Shown here piece after piece: positions 8,794-17,862 of a stretch of 63,802 nucleotides of DNA. Origin of the DNA: Microcystis aeruginosa Ma_MB_S_20031200_S102 (GTDB lineage Bacteria; Cyanobacteriota; Cyanobacteriia; Cyanobacteriales; Microcystaceae); NCBI GenBank assembly GCA_007095845.1, contig SFBI01000108.1, forward strand, positions 1 to 63,802. The letters run 5' to 3'. Every line of letters begins with the position of its first letter. Within the stretch, counting starts at the first letter, position 1. The position numbers and the translations under genes were made by a program. The notes under the pieces were generated by a model. That model worked only from the letters and a program-made list of their open reading frames with translations. It was not told the origin of the DNA and made no database searches.

Positions 8794-9340
8794 AGGAGAG
8801 AGTTGGTCTAGAGGTTGCGGAATCATTTTATCAATGATTCCGAGGAAAGTCCGAACTCCCGAAAGACCACACTTGCTGGATAACGTCCAGTGCGCGCGAG
8901 CGTGAGGATAGTGCCACAGAAAAATACCGCCCCCTTTTTTCAGTGTTGCCAAAGGCACGGCGTAGCCGTCCAGTAAACAGTGATCAGTAAACAGTAACGA
9001 AAGTAAATTCACTGATAACTAATAACTTTCCACTGATAACTTTCCACTGATAACTGATCACTGATCACTGATAACTGATAACTGATAACTGATTGGGGGT
9101 AAGGGTGCAAAGGTGCGGTAAGAGCGCACCAGCAGTATCGAGAGGTACTGGCTCGGTAAACCCCGGTGGGGAGCAAGGTGGAGGGACAAAGGTTGGTCTT
9201 TTTCCTGTCCCGTTTTTAGGAACCGCTTGAGGTAATTGGTAACAATTATCCCAGATAGATAACCTCTATTCCAACAAAGGTAAAAGCAATTTTACTGCTG
9301 TTGGAAAATACAGAATTCGGCTTATGTCTGACTCTCTCCT
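8794..9340 (+). ncRNA. rnpB: RNase P RNA (rnpB) with expanded P12 region
   Basis: Conserved blocks of bacterial class A RNase P RNA are present in order: 5' P4 strand GAGGAAAGTCCGAACTCC (8841-8858), CACAGAAAAATACCGCC (about 8914-8930), GGTAAGGGTGCAAAGGTGCG (about 9099-9118), GTAAACCCCGGTGGGGAGCA, and the 3' P4 strand in ACAGAATTCGGCTTATG. P1 pairs AGGAGAGAGT at the 5' end with ACTCTCTCCT at the 3' end, which sets the boundaries. At about 547 nt it is clearly longer than most cyanobacterial rnpB genes because repeats are inserted at 8935-9092. The RNA is the catalytic subunit that matures tRNA 5' ends. The minus-strand reading frame across it is not a gene. Confidence 0.95.
8935..9092 (+). repeat. 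STRR and dispersed-repeat insertion in the P12 region of rnpB
   Basis: Starting after the conserved ACCGCC and ending before GGGGGTAAGGGTGC there are about 158 extra bases. They comprise the inverted copy of 8698-8738, then many ACTGATA/ACTGATC heptamers. Flanking CCCCC and GGGGG can still pair and close the helix, so the insertion should extend a stem rather than break the core. STRRs in rnpB are known from heterocystous cyanobacteria. Confidence 0.85.
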
Positions 9341-9626
9341 TTATCAGTAATCAGTAATCAGTAATCAGTAATCAGTGATCAGTTACTGAAGGCAAAAGGC
9401 AAAGGCTCCAAAAAAGAATCTGGCAAATCTCCTACCTAAAAAGAAGGGTAGAAACTAAGTACATCAAAGCTTTTAGCTTAACAAATTAGGTTTTAGATTC
9501 GGCCTTTGTTACCAGTTCACTGTTTACTTTTTACTTTTTACTTTTTACTTTTTACTGATCATTGAAAAAAATCTCCCCACTTCATAATTCATAATTTATA
9601 ATTCATAATTTATAATTCCCGCTCCC
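9341..9626. repeat. Repeat-filled spacer between rnpB and rnc
   Basis: Starts with five ATCAGTA/ATCAGTG heptamers directly after the rnpB 3' end. Later there are runs of TTTTTACT (about 9525-9556) and ATAATTCATAATTTAT (about 9584-9616) just before the rnc start. No coding sequence seen. Confidence 0.7.
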
Positions 9627-10331
9627 ATGTCCTTAAGTGATCCGCGTCGCCAAAAACAATTAAAAACCCTAGTGGAAAAGCTGGGTTTATCAGCTGATGT
9701 CCCCGTCAGGTGGGATTTATTGGATTTAGCTCTAACTCATCCCAGTGTTTCCCGTGATAAGAATTATGAACAATTGGAATTTGTGGGCGATTCTGTGGTA
9801 AGACTCGTGGCGGCGGAGGTATTGTTAGAAACCTATCCAGAGGCACTCGTGGGAGAATTTGCCGCGCTGCGATCGATGATGGTTAGCGATCGCACTCTGG
9901 CGGAATTTGCGGATCGCTACGGTTTCGAGCGTTATTTGTTGGTGTCAAGTAGTACGAGTATTGATCAAGCGGGGCGAATTTCCCGACTAGCAGACGCTTT
10001 TGAGGCGGTCTTGGGAGCTTTATATCTTAGTACAAAGACGATGGTTTTAGTGCGTTCTTGGTTAGATGAACCACTGCGGGAAAAAGCGGCCGAAATTCGT
10101 CGAGATCCGGCCCGACAGAATTATAAGGATGCCTTGCAGGAGTGGACACAAGCAAAATACAAAAAACTGCCGCAATATTTAGTTAAAGAAATCAATGGTT
10201 TAGATCAAGAGCGTTTTTGTGCGGAAGTGTGGTTAAATGAGCAAAAATTAGGAGTGGGAACTGGCAGAAGCAAAAAAGCAGCGGAACAGGCAGCGGCGAA
10301 ATCAGCTTTTCTAGAAGTGTTTAAAGGCTAA
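9627..10331 (+). CDS. rnc: Ribonuclease III
   Basis: A 234-residue protein. The RNase III domain (about 10-145) carries the signature YEQLEFVGDSVVRL, and the distal catalytic Asp/Glu lie in RLADAFEAVLGALY. The C-terminal double-stranded-RNA-binding domain (about 160-232) ends in the typical SKKAAEQAAAKSAF helix. It cleaves dsRNA in rRNA precursor and mRNA processing. Length is normal. The gene is convergent with the WD40 gene, 16 bases apart. It lies downstream of rnpB, so two RNA-processing genes are neighbours, but repeats separate them. Confidence 0.93.
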   Translation: MSLSDPRRQKQLKTLVEKLGLSADVPVRWDLLDLALTHPSVSRDKNYEQLEFVGDSVVRLVAAEVLLETYPEALVGEFAALRSMMVSDRTLAEFADRYGFERYLLVSSSTSIDQAGRISRLADAFEAVLGALYLSTKTMVLVRSWLDEPLREKAAEIRRDPARQNYKDALQEWTQAKYKKLPQYLVKEINGLDQERFCAEVWLNEQKLGVGTGRSKKAAEQAAAKSAFLEVFKG

Positions 10332-10347
10332 ATGGAGGCATTTTTAC

Positions 10348-11418
10348 CTAACGGACGAATTGCCAGAGGCGAATTTTAAAATCATAATTACCACTAGCCA
10401 AATACTGCCCATCGGGACTAAAAGCTAGGGATTCCACCCAGTCGGAATTATTATCAAACCAGGCCAATTGTTTACCCGTGGTCACATCCCATAAACGCAC
10501 ACCGTCATTACTAGCACTAGCGAGAATTTGTCCGTTAGGATGGAGTGCGAGGGAACGGATTCGGGCCGTATGACCGATGAGGGTAAATAATAACTGATTA
10601 TTGCTCGTATCCCAGATTTTAATCGTGCGGTCTAAACTACCCGTAATTAAATTTTTACCGTCGGGAGTGTATAAAAGCTGGCTAACCGCTTGGGGATGGG
10701 CAGCAAATTTCGATAAAAATTTGCCCTCGCGGATGTCCCAAAAATGTACCTCACCGTCTTCATGACCACTAGCAAGGGTGACACCATCGGATTTCATCCC
10801 TAGGGAATAAACAAAATTACCCACCCAATTTAAACGATAGAGGGGACGACGGGGGGGTTGCACTGTCCAGAGGCGAATTCCTTCCAAACCACCACTAATT
10901 AACGTTTTACCATCGGGAGTAACGGTGAGGGCGAGGACAGTATTGCCGTGTTCGAGGGCAACTCCTAAATACTTGCCTTCCACCAGATTCCAAAAATTAA
11001 TAGAACCATCTAAACCGCTACTAACTAATAATCTTTCGTTAGGACTAATAGCTAAAGCTTTGACGCTGGTTCTTTGGGCGCGAGTTTGGGAGACTTTTTG
11101 CCCTGTTTTTACCGACCAAATTCTCAGGAGAGGATCCGTATCACTACCGCCAGCGAGAACCAATTGGTTATCGGGGCTGAAAATCACCGCATTAGGAGTG
11201 GATTGTTGCCCTTCTAAGGTTTTAGCGAGGGTAAGTCTGCCTAAACCTTCTACTAGGATAGTTTCTGGAGTTTTTTCGCCACTTTCAGCTGCGGGTTTAG
11301 GGGGGGCAATAGGACTTTGGGCATGACTAAGTTGATGTTGCCCGATTGTCAGCGTGGTTAGAACACTGACCACAATTGCCCCGACAAGTTTCTCCCCACC
11401 CGTAAATCGGAATTTCAT
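10348..11418 (-). CDS. WD40-repeat protein with N-terminal export signal
   Basis: A 356-residue protein. An N-terminal hydrophobic stretch (about 11-27, ending SHAQS) looks like a signal peptide, followed by a proline-rich linker and about seven WD40 repeats from residue 65 on (blades ending IWSVKTG, FWNLVEG, LWTVQPP, FWDIREG, IWDTSNN, LWDVTTG, LWQFVR), enough for one closed propeller. Such proteins act as binding scaffolds, here probably outside the cytoplasm. No partner can be named. Confidence 0.88.
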   Translation of the reverse strand: MKFRFTGGEKLVGAIVVSVLTTLTIGQHQLSHAQSPIAPPKPAAESGEKTPETILVEGLGRLTLAKTLEGQQSTPNAVIFSPDNQLVLAGGSDTDPLLRIWSVKTGQKVSQTRAQRTSVKALAISPNERLLVSSGLDGSINFWNLVEGKYLGVALEHGNTVLALTVTPDGKTLISGGLEGIRLWTVQPPRRPLYRLNWVGNFVYSLGMKSDGVTLASGHEDGEVHFWDIREGKFLSKFAAHPQAVSQLLYTPDGKNLITGSLDRTIKIWDTSNNQLLFTLIGHTARIRSLALHPNGQILASASNDGVRLWDVTTGKQLAWFDNNSDWVESLAFSPDGQYLASGNYDFKIRLWQFVR

Positions 11419-11505
11419 AAATTTACTTGAATATTAACAAATGAACGGTGCTATAGATTCTAGCCTTTGAGGGGATTGATTGCCAAGCAAGGTGGGATTT
11501 TTGAG

Positions 11506-11799
11506 CTAAGAAGGTCGATTTTTTTCGTTTTTCAGGTTTGGTAAAGCTACTTGACCTGATTGGGGCGGTAAATAGTATCTCGCCGCTTCTTCTTTGTTGA
11601 TTTGCTCGGTTTTTTGGCTCTGTTGCCACCTAGCGAATATAGCGATCGCCATAATCGTTGCCCCTAAAGATAGCAGTGTCCATCTTTGTCCTAGAACCCC
11701 GATGATGACATCTACTGCCGCTGCGGTAAAGATAAAGCTAGTTATTGGTTCTTGACGGTAAGCTTTCTTGAGAAAACGCGGCCAGAGGAGATTACTCAT
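11506..11799 (-). CDS. Small conserved-looking membrane protein
   Basis: A 97-residue protein, not assigned to a family. Two adjacent hydrophobic segments (about 18-36 and 40-57, the latter LLSLGATIMAIAIFARW) suggest a membrane hairpin, with a charged C-terminal tail. It is 87 bases upstream of the WD40 gene on the same strand and may be co-transcribed. The overlapping minus-strand frame at 11423-11629 is considered a shadow. Confidence 0.6.
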   Translation of the reverse strand: MSNLLWPRFLKKAYRQEPITSFIFTAAAVDVIIGVLGQRWTLLSLGATIMAIAIFARWQQSQKTEQINKEEAARYYLPPQSGQVALPNLKNEKNRPS

Positions 11800-11867
11800 T
11801 TTATCTATTATTTCTACGGTTTCGATAATTCCAGCTTATCCTAAATAGTTGGACAAAGGTAAAGTTA

Positions 11868-11983
11868 AGTAGCTGGTTATAATTAAATTAAAAAGGGATT
11901 TTAGGTTCGATCTCCCCTGCCCCCCTTGATAAGGGGGGTGCCGATAGGCGGGGGGATCTGAAAGTTTTTAATGCCTATCTACT
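11868..11983. repeat. Miniature element family C, copy 1
   Basis: Flanked by TA, with ends AGTAGCTGGTTATAATTAAA and (inverted) AGTAGATAGGCATTAAAAAC; the middle is a CCCCCTTGATAAGGGGGG hairpin. Related to 21365-21698 and 42777-42916. The rest of the 11800-12224 gap holds no gene that I can support. Confidence 0.8.
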
Positions 11984-12224
11984 TAACTGTGGGGTAAGGA
12001 GTCGGTCGTCAGTAAGAATTGCGGCAATTGAACTCCCAATACTCACCACCGGAGAATCCGATCCTTTAACAAATACAAAGAGACGATACCCTCTCAAAAC
12101 CCGTTGATAGGATTATGGTAGTGACCGAAATTAACTTTTAAGAATCTATAATGGGCTTTATTGTCGATTATTATCTAAATAACGGCTAAATAGTCTGTTA
12201 TATGCACTTTTTCTCGGTATTATC

Positions 12225-14465
12225 ATGACCCATCCTCTGTACGTCGCTTTTATTTGGCATCAACACCAACCCCTCTACAAATCCTCTCAAACTAGCACCG
12301 ATGCTTCGGGACAATATCGCTTACCCTGGGTGCGACTGCATGGAGTGAAAGATTATCTCGATTTAATCCTGATTCTAGAACGTTTTCCCAAATTACACCA
12401 AACCGTCAACCTTGTCCCCTCTTTAATCCTGCAATTAGAGGATTACGTCAACGGACTAGCTATAGACCCCTATCTTGCTCTCACCGTCACCCCAGAAGCG
12501 CAGTTAACCCTGGCACAAAAACACTTTATCCTCGAACACTTTTTCGATGCTAACCATCGTACCCTGATCGATCCGCACCCCCGTTACGCCCAATTATACG
12601 CACAGCGTCAAGAAAACGGTCATAGTTGGTGTATTAACCATTGGCATCTGCAAGATTATAGCGATCTTTTGGCTTGGCATAACCTCGCTTGGATCGATCC
12701 TATCTTTCACAGTGACCCAGAAATCGCTACTTGGTTAGAACAGGGAAAAAACTTTACTTTAAGCGATCGCCAGCGAATTATCTCCAAACAGCGTCAAATT
12801 CTGCGTCGTATCTTGCCGCAACATCGGTTAATGCAGGAAACCGGACAACTAGAAATCATTACCAGTCCCTACACCCATCCGATTTTACCCCTGCTGGCCA
12901 ACTCGGAAGCCGGCCGGGTAGCGGTGCCGAATATGACCCTTCCTCGCCAATATTTCCACTATCCTGAAGATATTTCGCGCCATCTCCGGAAAGCTTGGCA
13001 AATCTATATTGATCGCTTTGATAAACATCCTCGAGGACTTTGGCCCTCGGAACAATCCGTTAGTCCCGCAATTCTCCCCGCTGTCGCTAAACAGGGTTTT
13101 CAGTGGTTATGTTCCGATGAGGGGGTGTTAGGTTGGTCCCTGGGACATTACTTTCATCGCGACGAAAAAGGCAATATTAGCGAACCAGAATTGCTTTATC
13201 GTCCCTACCTTCTGGAAACTAGCAACGGCAATTTATCGATGGTTTTCCGCGATCATCGTCTCTCGGATCTGATCGGATTTAGCTATAGTGGCATGAAAGC
13301 GCAAGAGGCCGCTACAGACTTAGTTAAACACCTAGAAGCGATCGCCGAACAACTGAAAACTAACGCAAAAACCACGACGCTAGAAAAACCCTGGTTAGTT
13401 ACCATTGCGCTAGATGGCGAAAACTGCTGGGAAAACTATCATCAAGACGGTTTACCCTTCCTAGAGAACCTTTATCAACTTTTAAGCGACCACCAAGCGA
13501 TCGAATTAGTCACTGTCTCGGAATATCTCGATCGCTTTCCGGCTAATGCTAAAATCCCTGTCAATCAACTTCATAGCGGCTCTTGGATCGATGCCAATTT
13601 TACCACTTGGATCGGCGATCCCGCTAAAAATAAAGCTTGGGAATATCTAATTTTAGCCCGTCAAACCCTCGCTAATCACCCGGAAGCGACGGAAGATAAT
13701 AACCCCGATGCGTGGGAAGCATTGTATGCAGCGGAGGGTTCCGATTGGTTTTGGTGGTTTGGTTATGGCCATTCTTCTAATCATGACGCAATTTTTGACC
13801 AACTTTTCCGCGAACACCTAATCGCTCTTTATCAAGCTTTAAATGAGCCAATTCCCTCCTATTTGCTCGAACCGGTGGAAGAACACGGAGATAAACAAAG
13901 TAATCGTCCGCTGGCTTTCATTCACCCCATTATCGACGGTTTTGGTGACGAACAGGATTGGGATAAAGCTGGACGGATCGAAATTGGCGGCGCTAGTGGT
14001 ACAATGCACCGGACTTCCTTAGTACAAAGGCTCTTTTTCGGTTGGGATCACCTCAATTTTTATCTGCGTTTCGATTGGAAACCGGGGGCGGAATTAGGCA
14101 AAGATATCCCGCCTGAAGTGCATTTATACTGGTATTATGACGAAGTGCATCGTCTGCAAAGTCCAATTCCCCTAACAGATATTCCCCCTCGATCGCCCCT
14201 CGATTACGGTTATCATCATCATCTAGGAATAAATTTAATCACGGAATTTACTTGGTTAGAAGTCGCTCAAGAATATTTTACTTGGCAACGAGTTCCTAGT
14301 AATGCCAAAGCTTCTTTTAATCAATGTTTGGAGATTGCTGTCCCCTGGGAAGGATTACACATTGAACCCGATGCTCGTCTCCATCTAATCGCAGTTTTAG
14401 CTAATCAAGGTCAATACTATGATTTCCTCCCCGTTGAAGAATTAATCTTCCTGCAAAGACCTTAA
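12225..14465 (+). CDS. GH57 glycoside hydrolase (amylase/glucanotransferase type)
   Basis: A 746-residue GH57 protein of a subgroup different from the 4.6-kb branching enzyme. Motifs in order: FIWHQHQPLY (about 9-18), LHGVKDYLD, the nucleophile Glu in GLWPSEQSVS (near 276), CSDEGVLGW, and the acid/base Asp in ALDGENCWENY (near 396). A C-terminal beta-rich extension (about 560-746) probably binds carbohydrate. No signal peptide, so it likely acts on cytosolic glycogen or maltodextrin. Specificity (alpha-amylase, 4-alpha-glucanotransferase, amylopullulanase) cannot be settled by eye. Confidence 0.87.
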   Translation: MTHPLYVAFIWHQHQPLYKSSQTSTDASGQYRLPWVRLHGVKDYLDLILILERFPKLHQTVNLVPSLILQLEDYVNGLAIDPYLALTVTPEAQLTLAQKHFILEHFFDANHRTLIDPHPRYAQLYAQRQENGHSWCINHWHLQDYSDLLAWHNLAWIDPIFHSDPEIATWLEQGKNFTLSDRQRIISKQRQILRRILPQHRLMQETGQLEIITSPYTHPILPLLANSEAGRVAVPNMTLPRQYFHYPEDISRHLRKAWQIYIDRFDKHPRGLWPSEQSVSPAILPAVAKQGFQWLCSDEGVLGWSLGHYFHRDEKGNISEPELLYRPYLLETSNGNLSMVFRDHRLSDLIGFSYSGMKAQEAATDLVKHLEAIAEQLKTNAKTTTLEKPWLVTIALDGENCWENYHQDGLPFLENLYQLLSDHQAIELVTVSEYLDRFPANAKIPVNQLHSGSWIDANFTTWIGDPAKNKAWEYLILARQTLANHPEATEDNNPDAWEALYAAEGSDWFWWFGYGHSSNHDAIFDQLFREHLIALYQALNEPIPSYLLEPVEEHGDKQSNRPLAFIHPIIDGFGDEQDWDKAGRIEIGGASGTMHRTSLVQRLFFGWDHLNFYLRFDWKPGAELGKDIPPEVHLYWYYDEVHRLQSPIPLTDIPPRSPLDYGYHHHLGINLITEFTWLEVAQEYFTWQRVPSNAKASFNQCLEIAVPWEGLHIEPDARLHLIAVLANQGQYYDFLPVEELIFLQRP

Positions 14466-14511
14466 ATCAGTAATCAGTGATCAGTTATCAAACGTCAGCT
14501 AAAATTAGTTA

Positions 14512-14548
14512 AGTACCTAAGCAAAATTAATTAAACATATCTAACCAC
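14512..14548 (-). repeat. Fragment of miniature element family B
   Basis: AGTACCTAAGCAAAATTAAT matches the right terminus of family B in inverted orientation, after a TA. The opposite terminus is absent; the fragment abuts the IS30 remnant, whose reading frame ends here. Confidence 0.6.
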
Positions 14549-15000
14549 CTCTTGATAGATGGTTTCGTGACTGAGAGATTCTGGACTGGCTCTTTTGAGA
14601 CGACCTGCTATTCGTTCGGGGCTATGATAATCTTTCAATCCTTTTTTAAGCAACTCTAAGACCGACTCGCTGACATTTTAAAATGGTTGTTTGGCATTTT
14701 TGGTGCGCGTCTCGCTTTCAGCTTGTGCTGTATCAGATAAATAGCAGCCGAGGGAACTTTAATTCCTTCTTAATTTTCGTGATATCGTGCTTTGATGACA
14801 TCCGATCTAGAGGGCTATTTGCCGTTGAGATAAATTTCCCTCTTGACTAAGTTGGTAGAGCAAGTTTCTTTGTTCCATGTTAGGATGTTGGGGGCTTCGT
14901 TTTTGGGTCTGATTTGTTTTTGTTGATGATCAGACAGCGCCTGATCAGCTTTTCTCTGTCAACTCTTGAGGTTGATGCGTTTCATTTTTGAGTTGGCGAA
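14549..15000 (-). pseudogene. IS30-family transposase remnant
   Basis: Translation of the minus strand, with frame changes and stops, gives the IS30 N-terminal helix-turn-helix (QIALxIGCHQSTISRKL, x being a stop) and the later GGRLKRASPESLSHETIYQ. It is frameshifted, contains internal stops, and is cut at its 3' side by a family B fragment. No intact DDE core or terminal inverted repeats were found. The remnant stops next to the wzy-like gene, so it marks an old insertion at the edge of the polysaccharide block. Confidence 0.75.
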
Positions 15001-15001
15001 T

Positions 15002-16375
15002 TCATATTTTATGTCCTTTGTATTTCTTGTATTTTTTTGTGTAGTATTCTCTGGTTAAAAATATCAACCAAATAATCAAAAAAAGAACGGTATAGCCTAG
15101 GCTTAATGATATTAAATTCAGAGCAAGAAAAGAAGTAAAAATAATCAAGAAATTATTTCTTGTAGAATCTCCAAATCTACACACTAATGCAAGTGTCATC
15201 GGACCGATAAACGCTCCTACCCAACCAAAATTAGACAAGGATTCCGCAATCCAAGTCCCTGTTAGAGCGAAGGAGCGAATATTAATATCTTTAGGGGATA
15301 TGTTAAATGAGGCCGCTGTTATATATACTTGGTAATCATAAGGAAGGGGCTTACCTGGCCACAAAAAGCGAGGAATATGTAAAATTAAAGCATGATAAAC
15401 TGTCTGAAGTCGATGATCCAGTATCTTAAGTTTATCAGGATTTAATTCTGAATAAATAGACAGTTTAAGCATAGGGTCTCTAGAATAGTCAAAACGGGAT
15501 ATTTCATAGACTTGCTTTGTGGCTACACTCCTGACCAAGGAAGTTTGATAAGAATAGGAAAAAATGCCAAAAGCCAATAATAAACCCAAGAAAAATACTA
15601 AGATTTTTACTCTACTAAAAGCTTTTTTTAACAGTAAAATCAGAATCAAAGCAAAAATCACGAAAGCAATAATATATCGCTTGCCGTTAAGCCATACTGA
15701 TATGAATGTTGGTATTAAAACACTTGCCCAAAAATACAAATTCATTAATGACAAATTTTTATTTTTTTGCAGGGCAATTATTGTTATTAGTCCACCCAAA
15801 CTAAGTACAGAAGAAAGATGTATAAAATCATGAAATTTGTCCTCTGCTTCCGACAACATACTAACACCTTTTACTCCGTAAGTACTGTAGACACCTGGAT
15901 TAGGACTAAATGCCCAAAGAATGATAGGTAAGAATAAAATAAAGTAACCAATAAGTATGATTAATAACTTAAATTGTTTACCGAGCTTATACCTATTGCC
16001 GAAACCAGCTAAGTTAACTAAAAATGTTTGATTATTGACTAATAATCTCCCATGATTCTCCTTATCTTTAGGTATTCCATTGTACCACAATATTACTGGC
16101 ACGATAGCAATGTACAGGCAGTAAACTAAAAGGGTTGTTTCATCCCTAACAGCCACTCTTAGATTATCAAGTCCAGCGAAAAAACTGTACTTAGGTTCAC
16201 CGATTACTACATCTAATAACAACGGCACACCAAAAAATAGAAAACTAATGATAATTACTAAGTAGGCAGAGTAATAGCGCTTAAATATTATATTCTTGGC
16301 AGACAAAAAAGCCCAAAATAAAAGCCAGGCAAAGGTTACTATTTTAACTAAGTTAATCTCATTTTCGCTCATCAT
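15002..16375 (-). CDS. Wzy-like O-antigen/oligosaccharide polymerase
   Basis: A 457-residue polytopic membrane protein with about ten to twelve hydrophobic segments. A large loop (about 270-360, including YHALILHIPRFLWPGKPLP) is typical of Wzy-like oligosaccharide repeat-unit polymerases. Sequence conservation in these proteins is low, so the call rests on topology and on the wzx-like and wzc-like neighbours. The gene is more AT-rich than its surroundings, as is common for polysaccharide loci acquired by transfer. It is upstream-linked to the flippase gene on the same strand, with a miniature element between them. Confidence 0.65.
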   Translation of the reverse strand: MMSENEINLVKIVTFAWLLFWAFLSAKNIIFKRYYSAYLVIIISFLFFGVPLLLDVVIGEPKYSFFAGLDNLRVAVRDETTLLVYCLYIAIVPVILWYNGIPKDKENHGRLLVNNQTFLVNLAGFGNRYKLGKQFKLLIILIGYFILFLPIILWAFSPNPGVYSTYGVKGVSMLSEAEDKFHDFIHLSSVLSLGGLITIIALQKNKNLSLMNLYFWASVLIPTFISVWLNGKRYIIAFVIFALILILLLKKAFSRVKILVFFLGLLLAFGIFSYSYQTSLVRSVATKQVYEISRFDYSRDPMLKLSIYSELNPDKLKILDHRLQTVYHALILHIPRFLWPGKPLPYDYQVYITAASFNISPKDINIRSFALTGTWIAESLSNFGWVGAFIGPMTLALVCRFGDSTRNNFLIIFTSFLALNLISLSLGYTVLFLIIWLIFLTREYYTKKYKKYKGHKI

Positions 16376-16421
16376 ATCTCCTTAAGTAGGCTTTCCATGA
16401 TAACACCGAAATGCAAATACT

Positions 16422-16554
16422 GGCTCTTCTGGTTTCTGTGTGAAAACAGGGTCTATACTGATAGTTTCTTCAGCAAAATAGTCCTAAAAGTCTTTCCAGG
16501 TAAATATTTCACGATTCTATAAGCAAAAATTATCACACAAAGTCGAGAAGAGCC
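16422..16554. repeat. Miniature element family A, copy 2
   Basis: A 133-bp element with inverted ends GGCTCTTCTGGTTTCTGTGT and GGCTCTTCTCGACTTTGTGT (reverse complement of the right end). It is flanked by the 7-bp direct repeat AAATACT at 16415-16421 and 16555-16561. The right-hand repeat supplies one base of the flippase gene's stop codon. No coding capacity. Confidence 0.9.
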
Positions 16555-16560
16555 AAATAC

Positions 16561-17862
16561 TTAAATGACCGTGGACTTGATTCCCAATTTTTGGCGTACC
16601 CAGACAGCACAGATAACACTACTCGCAATCATGGAAATTGTGGTGGCAGTGGCTGCCCCATTTACCCCCCACTTCGGTATTAGTAGCCAGTTAAGACACA
16701 CATTTAACAAAGCGGCAAAGGCCGTAGTTGCCGAAATAAGTTTAGTATGGCGCGTCATATAAAGCAATATACCAACGGAACCCGTCAGAGCATTAACCAG
16801 ATAGCCAATACTTAAAATTATCAAAGCTGTTTGTCCCTGTATAAACTCAGCACCGAAAATCTGTAAAACCCAGTATCTCAATGTAATCAATCCCAAAGTC
16901 ATGACTAGAGCAAACAAGCTAATTAAACGTGTGCTATGAGTAACCATCTTTTGCAATTCTTCCCGTTTCCCCTCCGCATAAAGTGTCGCAAAAGTTGGCG
17001 AAAGGACATTATTCAAGATTCCCAAGCCAAAAACAATCAGAGAAGTCACTCGATTGGCTACTGCGTAAACTCCCACAGCACCTGCACCCTTAAAGGCACT
17101 AAGCATCAACATATCGATACGCGAGTTAATCAGCACTAGTCCTCCCAACAAAATAAATGGCAAGCTATCCTTCAGCCAAGTCAAAATTCTGTACTCAGGT
17201 TTAGCCTTTTTAACCTCTTGGGGAAGCACTCTGACTAATAATACCACACCAGCAACAAAAGTAGTGCCAAGAGCTATCAATTTTAAGCCCACCACCCAGA
17301 CGGTGATATTTTCTTGATTTCTAAGAAACCAGTAACTAGAAATCGTCAGAATAATAAAAATTAAAGGAGATAGTAGATCCTCTGGCATTTGCCCTAAAAC
17401 CACTCGGTGTAAACCCTGCATCGTCGCTAGTCTCAAGCTGGTTAAAGAGACAATTGGTAAGGAAATCATCGCTAAACACAGGGAGGGTAATAAACCTGGT
17501 TCACCGACTTGTTCTAGATTCCAAAAAATAACAATAGTAACTAATGCAATTAGGGTAGAAAATATTAAGACAATTGCATTTGCCCATTGCAATAAACCAC
17601 GCATTAATCCCCAAGCTGACTGACTGCTATAGATAGCCACTTCTCTGACTAATAAGTCATTAAAGCCCAGAGTCGCAGGAATGCCTAGCAAAAGCGGCCA
17701 AGTCATCGCGTAGGTATAAACCCCAAAGCCACTTTTGCCGAGCTGGCGAGCTAGAATAATACTGGTTAGAAAACTAAGAGCCACAAAAGCAACTCTTAAA
17801 CCAAGAGAACCCGTCGCATCTCGAATTAAACGTTCTGTCAGTTTTAAGGGAGTTTTCTTCAT
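16561..17862 (-). CDS. Wzx-like oligosaccharide flippase
   Basis: A 433-residue membrane protein of the MATE/MVF polysaccharide-transporter superfamily with about twelve hydrophobic helices. It has a typical start (TERLIRDATGSLGLRVAFV, then LARQLGKSGFGVYTYAM) and the internal SRIDMLMLSAFKGAGAVGVY motif. Such flippases move undecaprenyl-linked repeat units across the inner membrane. Neighbours (Wzy-like downstream, Wzc-like divergent upstream) support a Wzy-dependent exopolysaccharide or O-antigen system. The stop codon overlaps the target duplication of a miniature element. Confidence 0.82.
   Translation of the reverse strand: MKKTPLKLTERLIRDATGSLGLRVAFVALSFLTSIILARQLGKSGFGVYTYAMTWPLLLGIPATLGFNDLLVREVAIYSSQSAWGLMRGLLQWANAIVLIFSTLIALVTIVIFWNLEQVGEPGLLPSLCLAMISLPIVSLTSLRLATMQGLHRVVLGQMPEDLLSPLIFIILTISSYWFLRNQENITVWVVGLKLIALGTTFVAGVVLLVRVLPQEVKKAKPEYRILTWLKDSLPFILLGGLVLINSRIDMLMLSAFKGAGAVGVYAVANRVTSLIVFGLGILNNVLSPTFATLYAEGKREELQKMVTHSTRLISLFALVMTLGLITLRYWVLQIFGAEFIQGQTALIILSIGYLVNALTGSVGILLYMTRHTKLISATTAFAALLNVCLNWLLIPKWGVNGAATATTISMIASSVICAVWVRQKLGIKSTVI

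Noticed and set aside
8785-9012. 75-codon minus-strand reading frame over rnpB
   Set aside because: It runs antisense through the RNase P RNA gene and its repeat insert; no protein features.
9000-9395. CRISPR-like regular repeats
   Set aside because: The units are 7-base heptamers in direct tandem with no spacers, so they are STRRs and not CRISPR repeats. No cas genes are present in the window.
11423-11629. 68-codon minus-strand frame
   Set aside because: It overlaps the better-supported 97-residue membrane protein in another frame and has no motifs.
14549-15000. Active IS30 element
   Set aside because: The transposase frame has stops and shifts, lacks its C-terminal half, and no terminal inverted repeats are visible.
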